Assembly: GCF_026341515.1 (NCBI RefSeq)
Contig: NZ_JAPEOK010000002.1
Location: 1-64,000 of the forward strand
Reading direction: 5' to 3'
From: Streptomyces sp. NBC_00878
GTDB lineage: Bacteria > Actinomycetota > Actinomycetes > Streptomycetales > Streptomycetaceae
DNA: 64,000 bases
Below are positions 24,268 through 33,280 of this stretch, piece by piece. Made by a program: the position numbers and the translations under genes. Positions within the stretch are counted from its first letter, which is position 1. Each line of letters begins with the position of its first letter. The notes under the pieces were generated by a model. That model made no database searches. It was not told the DNA's origin and saw only the letters and a list, made by a program, of their open reading frames with translations.

Positions 24268-25415
24268 AGGGGGTTCGCCTTTCCGCGGGGGGAGGGGAGG
24301 AGAGCCGGCAGTACGGAGGCGCCGACGCTCTCGATCAGTTCGGTGGGCGGGTCGTAGGAGCCGACGTGCTGGAGCAGGACGCCGGTGACTCCGGAGGCGT
24401 GCAGGGCGTGGAGGCGTTCCGCGATCCGGGCCGGGGAGCCGAAGAGGCAGAACTCCTCGGCGAAGCGGAGCACGGCCTCGTCGCTGATCCAGGCCGAGCA
24501 GATCTCGACGGCCGCGGCCCAGTCCTCGGCGTGCACCAGGTCCGGGTAGACCCCCTTCACCTCCGCCGGGACGTCGACCTCGATCCCCGCCAGGGCGAGG
24601 AAGGGCGCTCCGCCGTTCTGGGCGATCGACGCGCAGATCGGCTTGAGGAGTCGTGCCTCGGCCGCGACGTCGTCGGTGACCGCGCAGAACGCGGACACGG
24701 TCAGCGGGATCGCGTGGGCCGCGCGGCCCGCCGCCTCGGCGCCCTCCCGGACCCGGGCGGTGGCGCTCGCGAGGGTGGTCGGCGAGATGCCGCTGAGGAG
24801 GATGACGCCGTCGGCGATCTCACCGGCGAGCCGCAGGTTCTTCGGCCCGCTCGCGGCGAGGTGCAGCGGCACCCCGGGCCCGGGGTCGCGCAGCCGCGAG
24901 CGGACCCTGCCCTCGAACTCCCACTCCTCGCCGTCGAGCAGGGCGCGCAGCATGCCGATGCCCTCGCGCATCGCTGCCGAGGTCGTCTGGCGAAGGCCGA
25001 CCGGACCGACCGAGCTGTTGCCGACGCCGAGACCGAGCGTGAATCTGCCGGGCGCGAGTTCGGCCACGCTGCGGGCGGCTGACGCGACGACGGCGGGGTG
25101 CCTCGTCGCCAGGTTGGTGACCGCCGTCCCGAGGCCGATGCGCTCGGTGCCCAGAGCGGCGGCGGTCAGTGTGGTGAACACATCGCGCCACAGCAGTTGG
25201 GAGTCGGGGAACCAGGCGTCGTCGAAGCCGAGGGTTTCCGCGCGGCGGACCGTGTCGACCACGCGGTCGGCCCGGTCGCACGGGGGGATGCGTATGCCTA
25301 CGCGCAGCGGCTGCACCGGCTGCACCGGGTGCTTCGCCGGATGGGTTGTTCGATTGCTGCGGGTCCGCTGTGGCTGGGCGCGCAGTTCCCCGCGCCCCTG
25401 GTAGGGCGCCGTCAT
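24264..25415 (-). CDS. LLM-class F420/FMN-dependent oxidoreductase
   Basis: 383 residues from ATG at 25415, which overlaps the aldolase stop (ATGA). The luciferase-like TIM-barrel begins at LRVGIRIPP (about residue 37) and includes [41 protein letters not shown] and a C-terminal [11 protein letters not shown]. Such enzymes use reduced flavin or F420 to reduce, oxidise or hydroxylate small molecules. Residues 1-36 look like the translation of a dispersed Streptomyces repeat, so the real start may be one of two in-frame GTG codons just before LRVGIR. Its place among meta-cleavage genes suggests a step on the aromatic substrate. Confidence 0.87.
   Translation of the reverse strand: MTAPYQGRGELRAQPQRTRSNRTTHPAKHPVQPVQPLRVGIRIPPCDRADRVVDTVRRAETLGFDDAWFPDSQLLWRDVFTTLTAAALGTERIGLGTAVTNLATRHPAVVASAARSVAELAPGRFTLGLGVGNSSVGPVGLRQTTSAAMREGIGMLRALLDGEEWEFEGRVRSRLRDPGPGVPLHLAASGPKNLRLAGEIADGVILLSGISPTTLASATARVREGAEAAGRAAHAIPLTVSAFCAVTDDVAAEARLLKPICASIAQNGGAPFLALAGIEVDVPAEVKGVYPDLVHAEDWAAAVEICSAWISDEAVLRFAEEFCLFGSPARIAERLHALHASGVTGVLLQHVGSYDPPTELIESVGASVLPALLPSPRGKANPL
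25356..25402. repeat. Dispersed Streptomyces repeat (GGGGCGCGGGGAACTGCGCG type) at the start of the LLM gene
   Basis: On the minus strand, 25402-25356 contains CAGGGGCGCGGGGAACTGCG followed by CGCCCAGCCACAGCGG and CCGCAGC, which I recognise as a repeat normally found between Streptomyces genes. Here it overlaps the annotated N-terminal codons of the LLM oxidoreductase and the end of the aldolase operon junction. Copy number in the genome cannot be judged from this window. Confidence 0.55.
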
Positions 25416-26467
25416 TTTTGCACCCTTGCCGCCAGGTCCAGGGCCACGTCCGTGATCATGTCCTCCTGGCCGCCGACCATTCGGCGACGGCCGACCTCGA
25501 CGAGGATGGCGCGCGTGTCGAGCTCGTAGCGGGCCGCAGCCGTTTCGGCGTGGCGGAGGAAGCTGGAGTACACGCCCGCGTAGCCGAGGCTCAGGGTTTC
25601 GCGGTCCACGCGCACCGGCCTGTCCTGGAGCGGGCGGACGAGATCGTCGGCCGCGTCCATGAGCGGGAAGAGGTCGCAGCCGTGCTCCCAGCCCATCAGG
25701 TCGGCCACCGCGACGAACGCTTCCAGGGGGCAGTTCCCGGCCCCGGCGCCCTGCCCGGCCAGCGAGGCGTCGACGCGGGTGACGCCGCACTCCACGGCGA
25801 CCACGCTGTTGGCCACGCCCAGGCCCAGGTTGTGGTGGGCGTGTATGCCCAGTTCCGTTTCGGGGGACAGGACGTCCCGGTAGGCGTGGAAGCGGTCGCG
25901 GACGCCGTCCATGGTGAGCCGGCCGCCGGAGTCCGTGACGTACACGCAGTGGGCGCCGTAGGACTCCATCAGCCGTGCCTGGGCGGCCAGTTCGGCCGGT
26001 TCGGCCATGTGGGACATCATCAGGAACCCGGCCACGTCCATGCCCAGCTCCCGGGCGGCGGCGATGTGCTGGGCGGAGATGTCGGCCTCGGTGCAGTGCG
26101 TGGCCACCCGCACCGAACGGATGCCCAGCGAGTGGGCCTGTTTGAGGTCGTGGACGGTTCCGATGCCAGGCAGCAGGAGGGTGGTCGGGATCGAGTGGCG
26201 TACGGCGTCGCAGACCGCTTCGATCCACTCCCAGTCGGTGTGGGCGCCGACTCCGTAGGTGATGCTGGAACCCGACAGGCCGTCACCGTGCGAGACCTCG
26301 ATGGCGCGGACCCCCGCTTCGTCGAGGGCGGAGGCGATGGTGCGGGCCTGCTCGACGGTGTAGCGGTGCCGGATGGCGTGCATGCCGTCGCGCAGGGTGA
26401 CGTCCTGGATGTACAGCGGGGCTGACTGGCCGGAGGCTTCTCGGGTGGAGGCTTCTTGGGTGGTCAT
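25412..26467 (-). CDS. mhpE: 4-hydroxy-2-oxovalerate aldolase
   Basis: 351 residues from ATG at 26467. The DmpG/MhpE/HsaF-type TIM barrel begins [17 protein letters not shown], with the metal and catalytic residues in TLRDG, the [13 protein letters not shown] segment near 205-215 (metal His pair) and [14 protein letters not shown]. The communication domain is at the C-terminus. It cleaves 4-hydroxy-2-oxo acids to pyruvate and an aldehyde, and in this family channels the aldehyde to the partner dehydrogenase encoded immediately upstream, with a four-base overlap. Confidence 0.95.
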   Translation of the reverse strand: MTTQEASTREASGQSAPLYIQDVTLRDGMHAIRHRYTVEQARTIASALDEAGVRAIEVSHGDGLSGSSITYGVGAHTDWEWIEAVCDAVRHSIPTTLLLPGIGTVHDLKQAHSLGIRSVRVATHCTEADISAQHIAAARELGMDVAGFLMMSHMAEPAELAAQARLMESYGAHCVYVTDSGGRLTMDGVRDRFHAYRDVLSPETELGIHAHHNLGLGVANSVVAVECGVTRVDASLAGQGAGAGNCPLEAFVAVADLMGWEHGCDLFPLMDAADDLVRPLQDRPVRVDRETLSLGYAGVYSSFLRHAETAAARYELDTRAILVEVGRRRMVGGQEDMITDVALDLAARVQK

Positions 26468-27414
26468 CGGGACGCCTCCGCGGTCGTTCCTGCGTGGTGT
26501 GCGGCCAGGCGCTCGGCGGTGCGCAGCGCGGCCGACGTCATGATGTCGAGGTTGCCCGCGTAGGCCGGCAGGTAGTGGGCGGCGCCCTCGACCTCCAGGA
26601 ACACGGACACCTTCACGGGAGTCGAGCCGGCCGGCACCAGCGCGCGCAGCGGATCGTCGGCGCCGATGTGCTCGAACTGCACCTTCTGCTTGAGGCGATA
26701 GCCCGGTACATACGCCTGGACGCGGCCGACCATGGCCTCGACCGAGGCGGCGACCGCTTCCTCGTCGCACTCCGAGACCAGGCAGTGCACGGTGTCGCGC
26801 ATGATCAGCGGCGGTTCGGCGGGGTTGAGGACGATGACGGCCTTGCCCCGCCGCGCGCCGCCGACCCGCTCGATCGCGGACGCCGTGGTCTCGGTGAACT
26901 CGTCGATGTTGGCCCGGGTGCCGGGCCCCGCCGAGCGGGAGGCGATCGAGGCGACGATCTCCCCGTAGTGCACGGGCGTCACCGCGGACACCGCGGCGAC
27001 GACGGGGATCGTGGCCTGGCCGCCGCAGGTCACCATGTTGACGTTCGGGCTGTCCAGGTGGGCGTCCAGGTTCACCGGCGGCACCACGTACGGGCCGAGC
27101 GCGGCCGGGGTCAGGTCGACCACCGTGCGCCCGAGGCCGCGCAGCACCTCGTCGTGGCGACGGTGGGCGCCCGCCGACGTGGCGTCGAAGACGATCCGTA
27201 CGTCCGCGAACTCGTCCAGCGCCACCAGACCGTCCACGCCCTCATGGGTGGTGGCCACCTTCAGGCGGCGAGCGCGCGCGAGGCCGTCGGAGGCCGGGTC
27301 GATTCCGGCGAGCGCGGCCATCTCCAGGCTCTCGGACAACCGCAGCACCTTGATCATGAGATCCGTGCCGATGTTGCCGGAGCCGATGACGGCCACCTTG
27401 GTGCGGGCGGTCAT
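26464..27414 (-). CDS. mhpF: Acetaldehyde dehydrogenase (CoA-acylating)
   Basis: 316 residues. The N-terminal Rossmann motif is [19 protein letters not shown], followed by [15 protein letters not shown] and the catalytic Cys in [12 protein letters not shown] near residue 127, all as in MhpF/DmpF/HsaG. It oxidises acetaldehyde (or propanal) to the acyl-CoA with NAD+ and CoA. Order and overlaps (hydratase, dehydrogenase, aldolase) are standard for meta-cleavage lower pathways; the dehydrogenase and aldolase form a channelling complex. Confidence 0.96.
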   Translation of the reverse strand: MTARTKVAVIGSGNIGTDLMIKVLRLSESLEMAALAGIDPASDGLARARRLKVATTHEGVDGLVALDEFADVRIVFDATSAGAHRRHDEVLRGLGRTVVDLTPAALGPYVVPPVNLDAHLDSPNVNMVTCGGQATIPVVAAVSAVTPVHYGEIVASIASRSAGPGTRANIDEFTETTASAIERVGGARRGKAVIVLNPAEPPLIMRDTVHCLVSECDEEAVAASVEAMVGRVQAYVPGYRLKQKVQFEHIGADDPLRALVPAGSTPVKVSVFLEVEGAAHYLPAYAGNLDIMTSAALRTAERLAAHHAGTTAEASR

Positions 27415-28205
27415 GACGCGTCCCCCTCCGTCGCGAACTCGGCTGTCACACGGCCCAGTTGGCTGATGTGTGCCTCGAACCGGTCGCCGGGGGCCGCCAC
27501 CGCCATCGGCCCGAGTGCTCCGGTCAGTACGACGTCGCCCGCCCTCAGCGGATCACCCATGCCGGCCAGCGTCGAGGCGAGCCAGGCGGCGGCGTTGAGC
27601 GGGCTGCCCAGGCAGTCGGCGCCGGTCCCCTCGGACACCGCCTCGCCACCCCGGGTCATCGTCATGCGTACGCCGCGCAGGTCCAGGCCCGTCAGCGGTA
27701 CGGGCGTGCCGCCGAGCACGAACAGGCCGCTGGAGGCGTTGTCGGCGACGGTGTCGACGATGCCGATGTCCCAGTCGGCGACCCGGCTGTCCACGATCTC
27801 CAGTGCGGGCAGCGCGAAGTCCGTCGCGCGCAGCACATCGACCACCGTGCAGTCGCGGTGGGGCAGTCCGGAGCCGAGGACGAGGGCGACCTCCGCCTCG
27901 ACCTTGGGCTGGAGCAGCCTTCCGGCCGCCACCGGGCTCCCCTCGGGGACCGCCATGTCGGCGAAGAGGGTCCCGAAGTCCGGCTGGTCCACGCCGAGTT
28001 GGGTCTGCACGGCGGGTGAGGTCAGGCCGATCTTGCGGCCCACGATCCGCCGCCCGGCCGCCACGGCGCGCCCGACGTTCACCCGCTGCACGGCATAGGC
28101 GGCCTCCAGGCCGGAGACGTACGTGCGGACCGGAGCGCACGGCGTGTTCGTCCGCGCGGCCTCCCGCAGTTCGTCGGCCGCCTTGACCACCTCCGCGGCG
28201 GTCAT
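27411..28205 (-). CDS. mhpD: 2-keto-4-pentenoate hydratase
   Basis: 264 residues from ATG at 28205. Family features are [29 protein letters not shown] near residues 55-85, the metal-binding Glu pair in [15 protein letters not shown], and [13 protein letters not shown]. The enzyme hydrates 2-hydroxypenta-2,4-dienoates to 4-hydroxy-2-oxo acids, the step before the aldolase. It overlaps both neighbours by four bases. Confidence 0.95.
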   Translation of the reverse strand: MTAAEVVKAADELREAARTNTPCAPVRTYVSGLEAAYAVQRVNVGRAVAAGRRIVGRKIGLTSPAVQTQLGVDQPDFGTLFADMAVPEGSPVAAGRLLQPKVEAEVALVLGSGLPHRDCTVVDVLRATDFALPALEIVDSRVADWDIGIVDTVADNASSGLFVLGGTPVPLTGLDLRGVRMTMTRGGEAVSEGTGADCLGSPLNAAAWLASTLAGMGDPLRAGDVVLTGALGPMAVAAPGDRFEAHISQLGRVTAEFATEGDAS

Positions 28206-28537
28206 CGCGCACCGCCCGTGGTGGAGGTGACGAGCAGGGTGTCGACCCCCACGGGGCCGAGGCCGGTCGCCCCACCCGGTGTGCCCAGCGCGGTCGTCCG
28301 GCCGGGCAGCGGCTCCTCGAAGAAACGGCGGTTGTCGGCGCGGAACTCCGGCTCGGCGAGGCGGTCGACGGCGATGGCCTGTTCCGGGCAGGCCGTCTCG
28401 CAGGCGCCGCAGTCGATGCACTCCACCGGGTTGATGTAGAGCTTGCGCTCGCCCTCGTAGATGCAGTCGACCGGACATTCCTCGATACAGGACCGGTCCA
28501 TGATGTCGACACAGGCCGACCCGATGACGTACGCCAT
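28202..28537 (-). CDS. fdxA: 7Fe ferredoxin (FdxA type)
   Basis: 111 residues. The N-terminal half has the [3Fe-4S]/[4Fe-4S] pattern of seven-iron ferredoxins: [19 protein letters not shown] and [12 protein letters not shown]. The C-terminal extension ends in GGATGLGP, shared with FdxA. It lies one base after the reductase stop on the minus strand and overlaps the hydratase start. The likely role is electron carrier from the reductase encoded upstream to the Rieske oxygenase at 35869-37074. Confidence 0.93.
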   Translation of the reverse strand: MAYVIGSACVDIMDRSCIEECPVDCIYEGERKLYINPVECIDCGACETACPEQAIAVDRLAEPEFRADNRRFFEEPLPGRTTALGTPGGATGLGPVGVDTLLVTSTTGGAR

Positions 28538-28538
28538 G

Positions 28539-29561
28539 TCAGTTCTCCTTCTCCGTGGAGTGCCCGGGGAACAGGGCCGCCTCCGGATCGATGACGGTGG
28601 CCGCGTTGTTGACCGCGGTGGCGACCTCGCCGAAACCCACCGCGATCAGGCGCACCTTGCCCGGGTAGTCGGTGATGTCACCGGCGGCGAACACGCGGGG
28701 CACGCTGGTGGCCATCCGGGTGTCCACGGTGATCCGCTTCGCCTGGAGTGCCAGCCCCCAGTCCCCCAGCGGGCCGAGGTCGGCGAGGAAGCCGAGGGCG
28801 GCGACGACGGTGTGCGCCGACAGCAGCCGGGTGTCCTTGGTGGTGCGGTGCCGGACCTCGATCCGCTCCACCCGTGACGCCCCGTGCAGGGCGCTCACCT
28901 CGGAGTCGGTGATGATCTCGATGCCCAGCGCCCGTACCTTGTCCACAGTTGCCTGATGGGCCCGGAAGCGGGCCGTGCGGTGGACGAGCCGGACCGACCG
29001 GGCGATCGGGGCCAGCGTCGCCGCCCAGTCGAAGGCGCTGTCGCCGCCGCCGACGACCACGACGTCGTGGTCGGTGTGCTCGGCCGGGTCCGGCACGAAG
29101 TAGACCTGGCCGCGACCGAGGTAGCCCTCGCCCGCGGGCAGCGGTCTGGGGGTGAAGGTCCCCAGCCCGCCGGTGATCACCACCGCCCCGGCCCGCACGG
29201 CCGTTCCCTGGTCGCCGTGGACGACCGGCCGGCCGTCGGCCGCGCGGGTGAGGCGGAGTGCCCGGTGGCCAAGGAGGTAGCGGGGACCGTACGGCTGCGC
29301 CTGCGCGACCAGGTTGTCGACCAGGTCGTGGCCGCGTACCGCCGGGAAGCCCGCGATGTCGAAGATGGGCTTCTCGGGGTACATCGCGCTGATCTGGCCG
29401 CCGCACTGGGGGAGGACGTCCATGACGGTTACGCTCAGTCCGCGGAAGCCCGCGCAGTAGGCGCCGTACAGGCCCGACGGGCCGGCGCCGATGATCAGGA
29501 TGTCGGTCTCGATCACCGACGACTCGTCCGGGGCGACCGGCTCATCAGTGGGAACGCTCAT
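28539..29561 (-). CDS. Thioredoxin-reductase-like ferredoxin-NAD(P)+ reductase
   Basis: 340 residues from ATG at 29561; no strong ribosome site is visible. Motifs are the FAD-binding TDILIIGAGPSGLYGAYCAG, CGGQISAMYPEKPIFDIAGFP, the NAD(P)-binding VVVVGGGDSAFDWA near residue 180 and the FAD-closing VFAAGDITDYPGKVRLIAVGFGE. There is no CxxC redox pair, which separates it from thioredoxin reductases and matches YumC-type ferredoxin reductases. It heads the seven-gene leftward operon and probably completes a three-component Rieske system with the ferredoxin next to it. Confidence 0.92.
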   Translation of the reverse strand: MSVPTDEPVAPDESSVIETDILIIGAGPSGLYGAYCAGFRGLSVTVMDVLPQCGGQISAMYPEKPIFDIAGFPAVRGHDLVDNLVAQAQPYGPRYLLGHRALRLTRAADGRPVVHGDQGTAVRAGAVVITGGLGTFTPRPLPAGEGYLGRGQVYFVPDPAEHTDHDVVVVGGGDSAFDWAATLAPIARSVRLVHRTARFRAHQATVDKVRALGIEIITDSEVSALHGASRVERIEVRHRTTKDTRLLSAHTVVAALGFLADLGPLGDWGLALQAKRITVDTRMATSVPRVFAAGDITDYPGKVRLIAVGFGEVATAVNNAATVIDPEAALFPGHSTEKEN

Positions 29562-29590
29562 GAACCAGGAGCGTAAGGACGGGCGAACCG

Positions 29591-29622
29591 CCGCCCAACG
29601 GAACCGGTCCGCCTGACGGGAC
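29591..29622 (+). promoter_or_regulatory. Shared catabolic-island motif, copy E (divergent promoter of reductase and binding protein)
   Basis: Starts with CCGCCCAA and, 15 bases from its beginning, has the palindrome-like core GGTCCGCCTGACGGGAC. Similar 32-base blocks lie at 37135-37166 and 40233-40264 (reverse). It sits between the start codons at 29561 (minus) and 29702 (plus), where an operator controlling both would be expected. Confidence 0.5.
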
Positions 29623-29701
29623 GCGGCGCTTAGCCGGGCGGCCAGGCGGTGGGAGCGTGGCGCGAACACGACGCTTCCACCGGTCCGGGAGGACGAATCA
29701 C

Positions 29702-30679
29702 ATGGATGCACTCAACGTCAGAAAAGGGCGCCTGCCGGCCGTCCTCATGGCCCTCGTCCTCTCCTCCGCGTGCACGGCGGGCGCGGTGGACTCCGCGGGC
29801 GGGCAGGCGGCGGGAAAGCCCACGGTCCGTGTCGCCCTGGGGGTCGACGCCTCGTACGCCCCGTTCTACCTGGCCGAGGAACGCGGGATGTTCGAGAAGG
29901 CGGGCGTGAACGTCGAGCTCGTGAAGACCGAAGGCGGCCCGGCGGCTACCGAGGCCGTGACGGCCGGCACCGCGCAGATCGCGGCCAACGCCGACTCCAC
30001 CGCCCTCTCGCTCATGGTCGGCAGCCCCGACCTGCGGGCGCTGGGCGTCTTCCAGTCCTCCGACCGCTATCTCAAGGTCGTCCTGCGGGACGGCATCGAC
30101 TCCCCGAAACAGATAAAGACCATGGCGTCGATCGCGGGGCTCGGCCTCTACGCGACCCACTCGTACCTGCGCCACAACGGCATCGACCCGAAGTCCGTGA
30201 AGATCCTGCAGAGCTCGCCGCCGGAGATCCCCGGACTGCTGGAGCAGGGCTCGATCGACGCGTACGTCCTGTTCGAGCCGTGGGCGGCGCGCGGCGACGC
30301 GGCGGGCGGACACATCGCGGGGCGCATCGGCGACTTCGGGGTGAAGTACGTGCAGTGGCTGATCGCCGACCAGAAGTGGCTCAAGGACAACGAAGAGGCC
30401 GCCGGAAAGGTCTTCAAGGTGGTGGCCGCCGCGGACAAGATCGTCACCGACGACCCGGACGCCGCGGCCAAGGCCTCCAACCAGCAGGTGAAACTCCCCG
30501 TGGAGGCCACCAAGAAGGTGCTCCCGGAGATCACCTTCGCCGCTCGCGGCATCGAGGACGCCGATGTCGTCGAGTCCCGCAAGATCATCGACTTCCTGCT
30601 GGCGCAGAAGCTGATCAAGAAGTCGCCGGACCTCGACACGGCTCTGCTGAAGGGCTGGTACGAGCAGCACGGCACGTGA
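29702..30679 (+). CDS. NitT/TauT-type ABC transporter substrate-binding lipoprotein
   Basis: 325 residues. ATG at 29702 follows GGGAGGA by 8 bases. A lipoprotein signal peptide ends in LSSAC. The mature part has the NMT1/SsuA-like fold: VALGVDASYAPFYLAEERGMFEKAGVNVELV, then GTAQIAANADSTALSLMVG and GSIDAYVLFEPWAARGD. This family binds nitrate, sulfonates, thiamine precursors or aromatic acids. Its ATPase and permease are probably the genes at 37517-39264, on the same strand but 7 kb away beyond the divergent catabolic block. The 3' end overlaps the convergent dehydratase gene by 65 bases. Confidence 0.9.
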   Translation: MDALNVRKGRLPAVLMALVLSSACTAGAVDSAGGQAAGKPTVRVALGVDASYAPFYLAEERGMFEKAGVNVELVKTEGGPAATEAVTAGTAQIAANADSTALSLMVGSPDLRALGVFQSSDRYLKVVLRDGIDSPKQIKTMASIAGLGLYATHSYLRHNGIDPKSVKILQSSPPEIPGLLEQGSIDAYVLFEPWAARGDAAGGHIAGRIGDFGVKYVQWLIADQKWLKDNEEAAGKVFKVVAAADKIVTDDPDAAAKASNQQVKLPVEATKKVLPEITFAARGIEDADVVESRKIIDFLLAQKLIKKSPDLDTALLKGWYEQHGT

Positions 30680-31073
30680 GGTCGACCTGCCCTGTGACAC
30701 AGGGAGCGCCGTCGTCCCGGAGCACGAAGACGTCGAGCGTCACCCGCACCCCTGAGTCACAGGGCGCCACCGTACGCACGGTGCCGCTCCAGGTGAGCGG
30801 CTCGCCGGCCACGGCGGTCGCGACATTGCGCCAGCTCACCGATTCCAGGCAGGCGTCGGGCCCGGCCCACTCCAGCGCGTACCGGGTGAGCGTTTGACCG
30901 TGCAGCGTCGACTGCACGACCACGTCGGAGAAGCCCTCGGACACGGCGAACTCGGCGTCGTAGTGGATGCGATGGGAGTTCCACGACACGGCGCTGAACC
31001 GGAACAGCTGGAGCCTGCTGTGCGTGTACCGGCGCGGTGGGCAGACATCGCCGACGGCGGCAGGGGTGTTCAC
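30615..31073 (-). CDS. HTD2/MaoC-like hydroxyacyl-thioester dehydratase
   Basis: 152 residues of a hot-dog fold. The characteristic segment FRFSAVSWNSHRIHYD near residue 30 is that of HTD2 and mesaconyl-C4-CoA hydratase-like proteins, where the His takes part in catalysis, followed by GFSDVVVQSTLHGQ. It overlaps the FAS1-like dehydratase gene by four bases; the two would form the two halves of a double hot-dog hydratase acting on acyl-CoA. The last 65 bases overlap the binding-protein gene on the opposite strand. Confidence 0.87.
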   Translation of the reverse strand: MNTPAAVGDVCPPRRYTHSRLQLFRFSAVSWNSHRIHYDAEFAVSEGFSDVVVQSTLHGQTLTRYALEWAGPDACLESVSWRNVATAVAGEPLTWSGTVRTVAPCDSGVRVTLDVFVLRDDGAPCVTGQVDLTCRAARTSPSAEPCRGPATS

Positions 31074-31591
31074 GCGGTGGCTCCCTTCGGGAGGGCGGCC
31101 AGGACGACGACCGTCTCGTCCACGGCGGTCAGTTCGGTCCCGTCCGGCGCGGTGTAGCGGGTGGTGAGACCGAGGAGTACGAAGTCGCCGGACCGGCCGT
31201 GCTTCCGTTCGGCCGAGGTGACCGCACGCGACGCGGTGACCCGGGTGCCCGCGAGCGGGGCCCGGGTCAGGCGCACCGACTGCCCGCCGTGCACCTGGCG
31301 CACCGGGAGGCCCTGGGTGCAGGGTGACTCTCTGACGGCCAGGCCGTCAGGCAGCAGTTCGTCCTCGGGGGGTCCGTCCTCCCAGCTCATGGTCGCCGCG
31401 AGGAAGAGCGCCGGAGCCTCGACCGGTTGCCCGGCGGCCTCCTGGTCCCGCGCCCGCCGCAGGTAGCCGAGGTCGTCGACCGCCGCCGCGTACCGGCAGA
31501 AGTCCTTCACGGTCACCGTGCCGCAGTCCTCGTCCTCCCACCGGCCGATGAGGCCACGGGCCCGGGACAGCACGTCGTCCAGCACGCTCAC
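31070..31591 (-). CDS. FAS1-like dehydratase domain protein (MaoC N-terminal half)
   Basis: 173 residues. It matches the N-terminal hot-dog half of MaoC-type dehydratases (WEDEDCGTVTVKDFCRYAAAVDD, LFLAATMSWEDGPPEDELLPDGL, VRQVHGGQSVRLTRAPLAGTRVTASRAV). Such half-domains usually pair with a catalytic half, here the HTD2-like protein encoded next. Together with the CoA ligase and CoA transferase of the island it suggests a CoA-thioester branch, for example hydration of an enoyl-CoA side chain. Confidence 0.86.
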   Translation of the reverse strand: MSVLDDVLSRARGLIGRWEDEDCGTVTVKDFCRYAAAVDDLGYLRRARDQEAAGQPVEAPALFLAATMSWEDGPPEDELLPDGLAVRESPCTQGLPVRQVHGGQSVRLTRAPLAGTRVTASRAVTSAERKHGRSGDFVLLGLTTRYTAPDGTELTAVDETVVVLAALPKGATA

Positions 31592-32400
31592 AGGGCCGCC
31601 CGCAACGACCGGCCGATGCCCAGCCCCGCCGCGCGCAGCGCGCTCGCGTGGGCCGCTGCGTCCACCCGGTAGGTGGGAGCGGTGATGGACAGCGCGCCCG
31701 CCGGCGCGTCCTGATTGCCGAAGACCGGCACGGCCATGCTCATGTAGCCGAGCCGGATCTCCTCCGCCTCGGTGGCGATGCCCTGCTCCCGGATCCGCTC
31801 CAGCTGACCGCGCAGCAGACCGGGTGAGGTGATGGTGTGGCGCGTGAAGGGTTTCAGCCCGTTCCTGACCACCTCACCGAACAGGGTGGCGGCGGAGAAC
31901 GCGAGGATCGCCTTGCCGGTGGCGGTGCAGTACAGCGGAAGCCGGCCCGCCACCCGGGACTCCTCGCTCAGCCCCCGGTGGGGCAGGATCTTCTCCAAGT
32001 AGACGACGTCCAGCCCGTCGTGGATCGCGAAGTGGATGGTCTCCTGCGTGGCCAGCAGCAGATCCTCCATGTACGGCTGGGCCACCTCGCGCAGGATCCG
32101 CTGCCGGTGCACCCGCTGCCCGATCTCGAACAGCCGCAGCCCGAGCCGGTAGTTGCAGCCCGCTCTCTCCAACAGCCCCCAGACGACCAGTTCCTGACAG
32201 AGCCGGTGCACGGTGGCCTTCGCCACGCCCGTACGGCGCACCAGGTCGGCGAGGGAGAGGGAGCTGTCGTCGACGGTGAACGCCTCCAGGATGGGCCGGA
32301 CCTTGCCGAGGACGGAGTTCATCGGGTCGGGACAGGGGGAGGTGGAGTCGGAAGCGGGCTCGGACGGTGCTCCGGCGTGATCGATCGGGACGACGGTCAT
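31588..32400 (-). CDS. IclR family transcriptional regulator (catabolic-island regulator)
   Basis: 270 residues from ATG at 32400 (GAGG 8 bases upstream; a GTG nine bases earlier has no ribosome site). The HTH is at about 25-80 (VRPILEAFTVDDSSLSLADLVRRTGVAKATVHRLCQEL). The effector domain has VYLEKILPHRG, LYCTATGKAILAFSA and IREQGIATEAEEIRLGYMSMAVPV. IclR members such as MhpR, PobR and PcaR control aromatic catabolism. Its place inside the dioxygenase operon makes it the best candidate to bind the motif shared by the island's promoters. Confidence 0.93.
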   Translation of the reverse strand: MTVVPIDHAGAPSEPASDSTSPCPDPMNSVLGKVRPILEAFTVDDSSLSLADLVRRTGVAKATVHRLCQELVVWGLLERAGCNYRLGLRLFEIGQRVHRQRILREVAQPYMEDLLLATQETIHFAIHDGLDVVYLEKILPHRGLSEESRVAGRLPLYCTATGKAILAFSAATLFGEVVRNGLKPFTRHTITSPGLLRGQLERIREQGIATEAEEIRLGYMSMAVPVFGNQDAPAGALSITAPTYRVDAAAHASALRAAGLGIGRSLRAAL

Positions 32401-32410
32401 GGCAGACACC

Positions 32411-33280
32411 TCACGACGACTCGGAGAGATCGGAGAGAAACGCCAGGCTCAGCGGGTTGTAGAGATCGGCCTTCTCGTGCTGCGGCCAGTGCCCGCACTC
32501 GTTGAAGACCTCAAGGCGGGACCCGGGGATGGCGGCGGCGATCGCCTCGGCCTCCGGGACGTCGCCGAGCGGGTTCTTGTTGCCCCAGACCACCAGGGTC
32601 GGGGCCTTGATCCGCGCCATGCGGTCGGGGCGGAGCAGATTGCGCTCGCGGGCTTCCAACTCCTGCAACGCCAGCAGGTTGTGGAGGTTCTTCCGGAACT
32701 CCGGGTGGTGGTAGATCTCGTAGCGGACCTGCGTCAGCTCGTCGCCCAACTCCTCGTCCCACTCGGCCCACAGCAGTCGCAGCCGGTCCCGGGTGTAGGA
32801 GATCTCCTCGTTGACGGCGGCGGCCCGGGTGGAGGTCTTCAGCCGTTCCATCACCGCCGGGTTGATCTTCGTACCGCCCATGCACAGCAGTTGCAGGGAG
32901 GCGACCCGCTCCGGGTACTCGCTCGCCGCCCAGGACCCCACCCAGCCGCCCAGCGACTCGCCGACCAGGTGCGCGCGTTCGGCGCCCACCGCGTCCAGGT
33001 AGGCCATCAAGTGATCGACGTACGCCGGTATTTCACCCGGGCGGTCCGGCTTGCCGGTGTAACCGTGGCCGAGCGTGTCGATGGCGTGGCAGCGGTAGCC
33101 GGCCGAGGCGTGCGCCGGGATGTTGCGGACGAACGCCTCCAGATGGCCGGTCGTGCCGTGCAGGAAGACGACGTGCTCGCCGTCCTCGGGGCCGGCCTGC
33201 AGGGCGCGGGTGGTGACGTCGCCGGTCTCGACGTACGCGTGGCGGTAGTCGATGCCCGACAGTTCGGTCCAGATGCTCAT
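32411..33280 (-). CDS. Alpha/beta hydrolase related to meta-cleavage product hydrolases
   Basis: 289 residues from ATG at 33280. The nucleophile serine is in LVGESLGGWVGSW near residue 110 and the catalytic His in FNECGHWPQHEKADLYN near 265, as in MhpC/BphD. The region that normally carries the catalytic Asp (WGRDDRF) reads WGNKNPLGD, so the canonical Asp is missing or shifted. It overlaps the dioxygenase gene by four bases and should act right after ring cleavage, although the second hydrolase of the island (40301-41173) has the full triad. Confidence 0.9.
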   Translation of the reverse strand: MSIWTELSGIDYRHAYVETGDVTTRALQAGPEDGEHVVFLHGTTGHLEAFVRNIPAHASAGYRCHAIDTLGHGYTGKPDRPGEIPAYVDHLMAYLDAVGAERAHLVGESLGGWVGSWAASEYPERVASLQLLCMGGTKINPAVMERLKTSTRAAAVNEEISYTRDRLRLLWAEWDEELGDELTQVRYEIYHHPEFRKNLHNLLALQELEARERNLLRPDRMARIKAPTLVVWGNKNPLGDVPEAEAIAAAIPGSRLEVFNECGHWPQHEKADLYNPLSLAFLSDLSESS

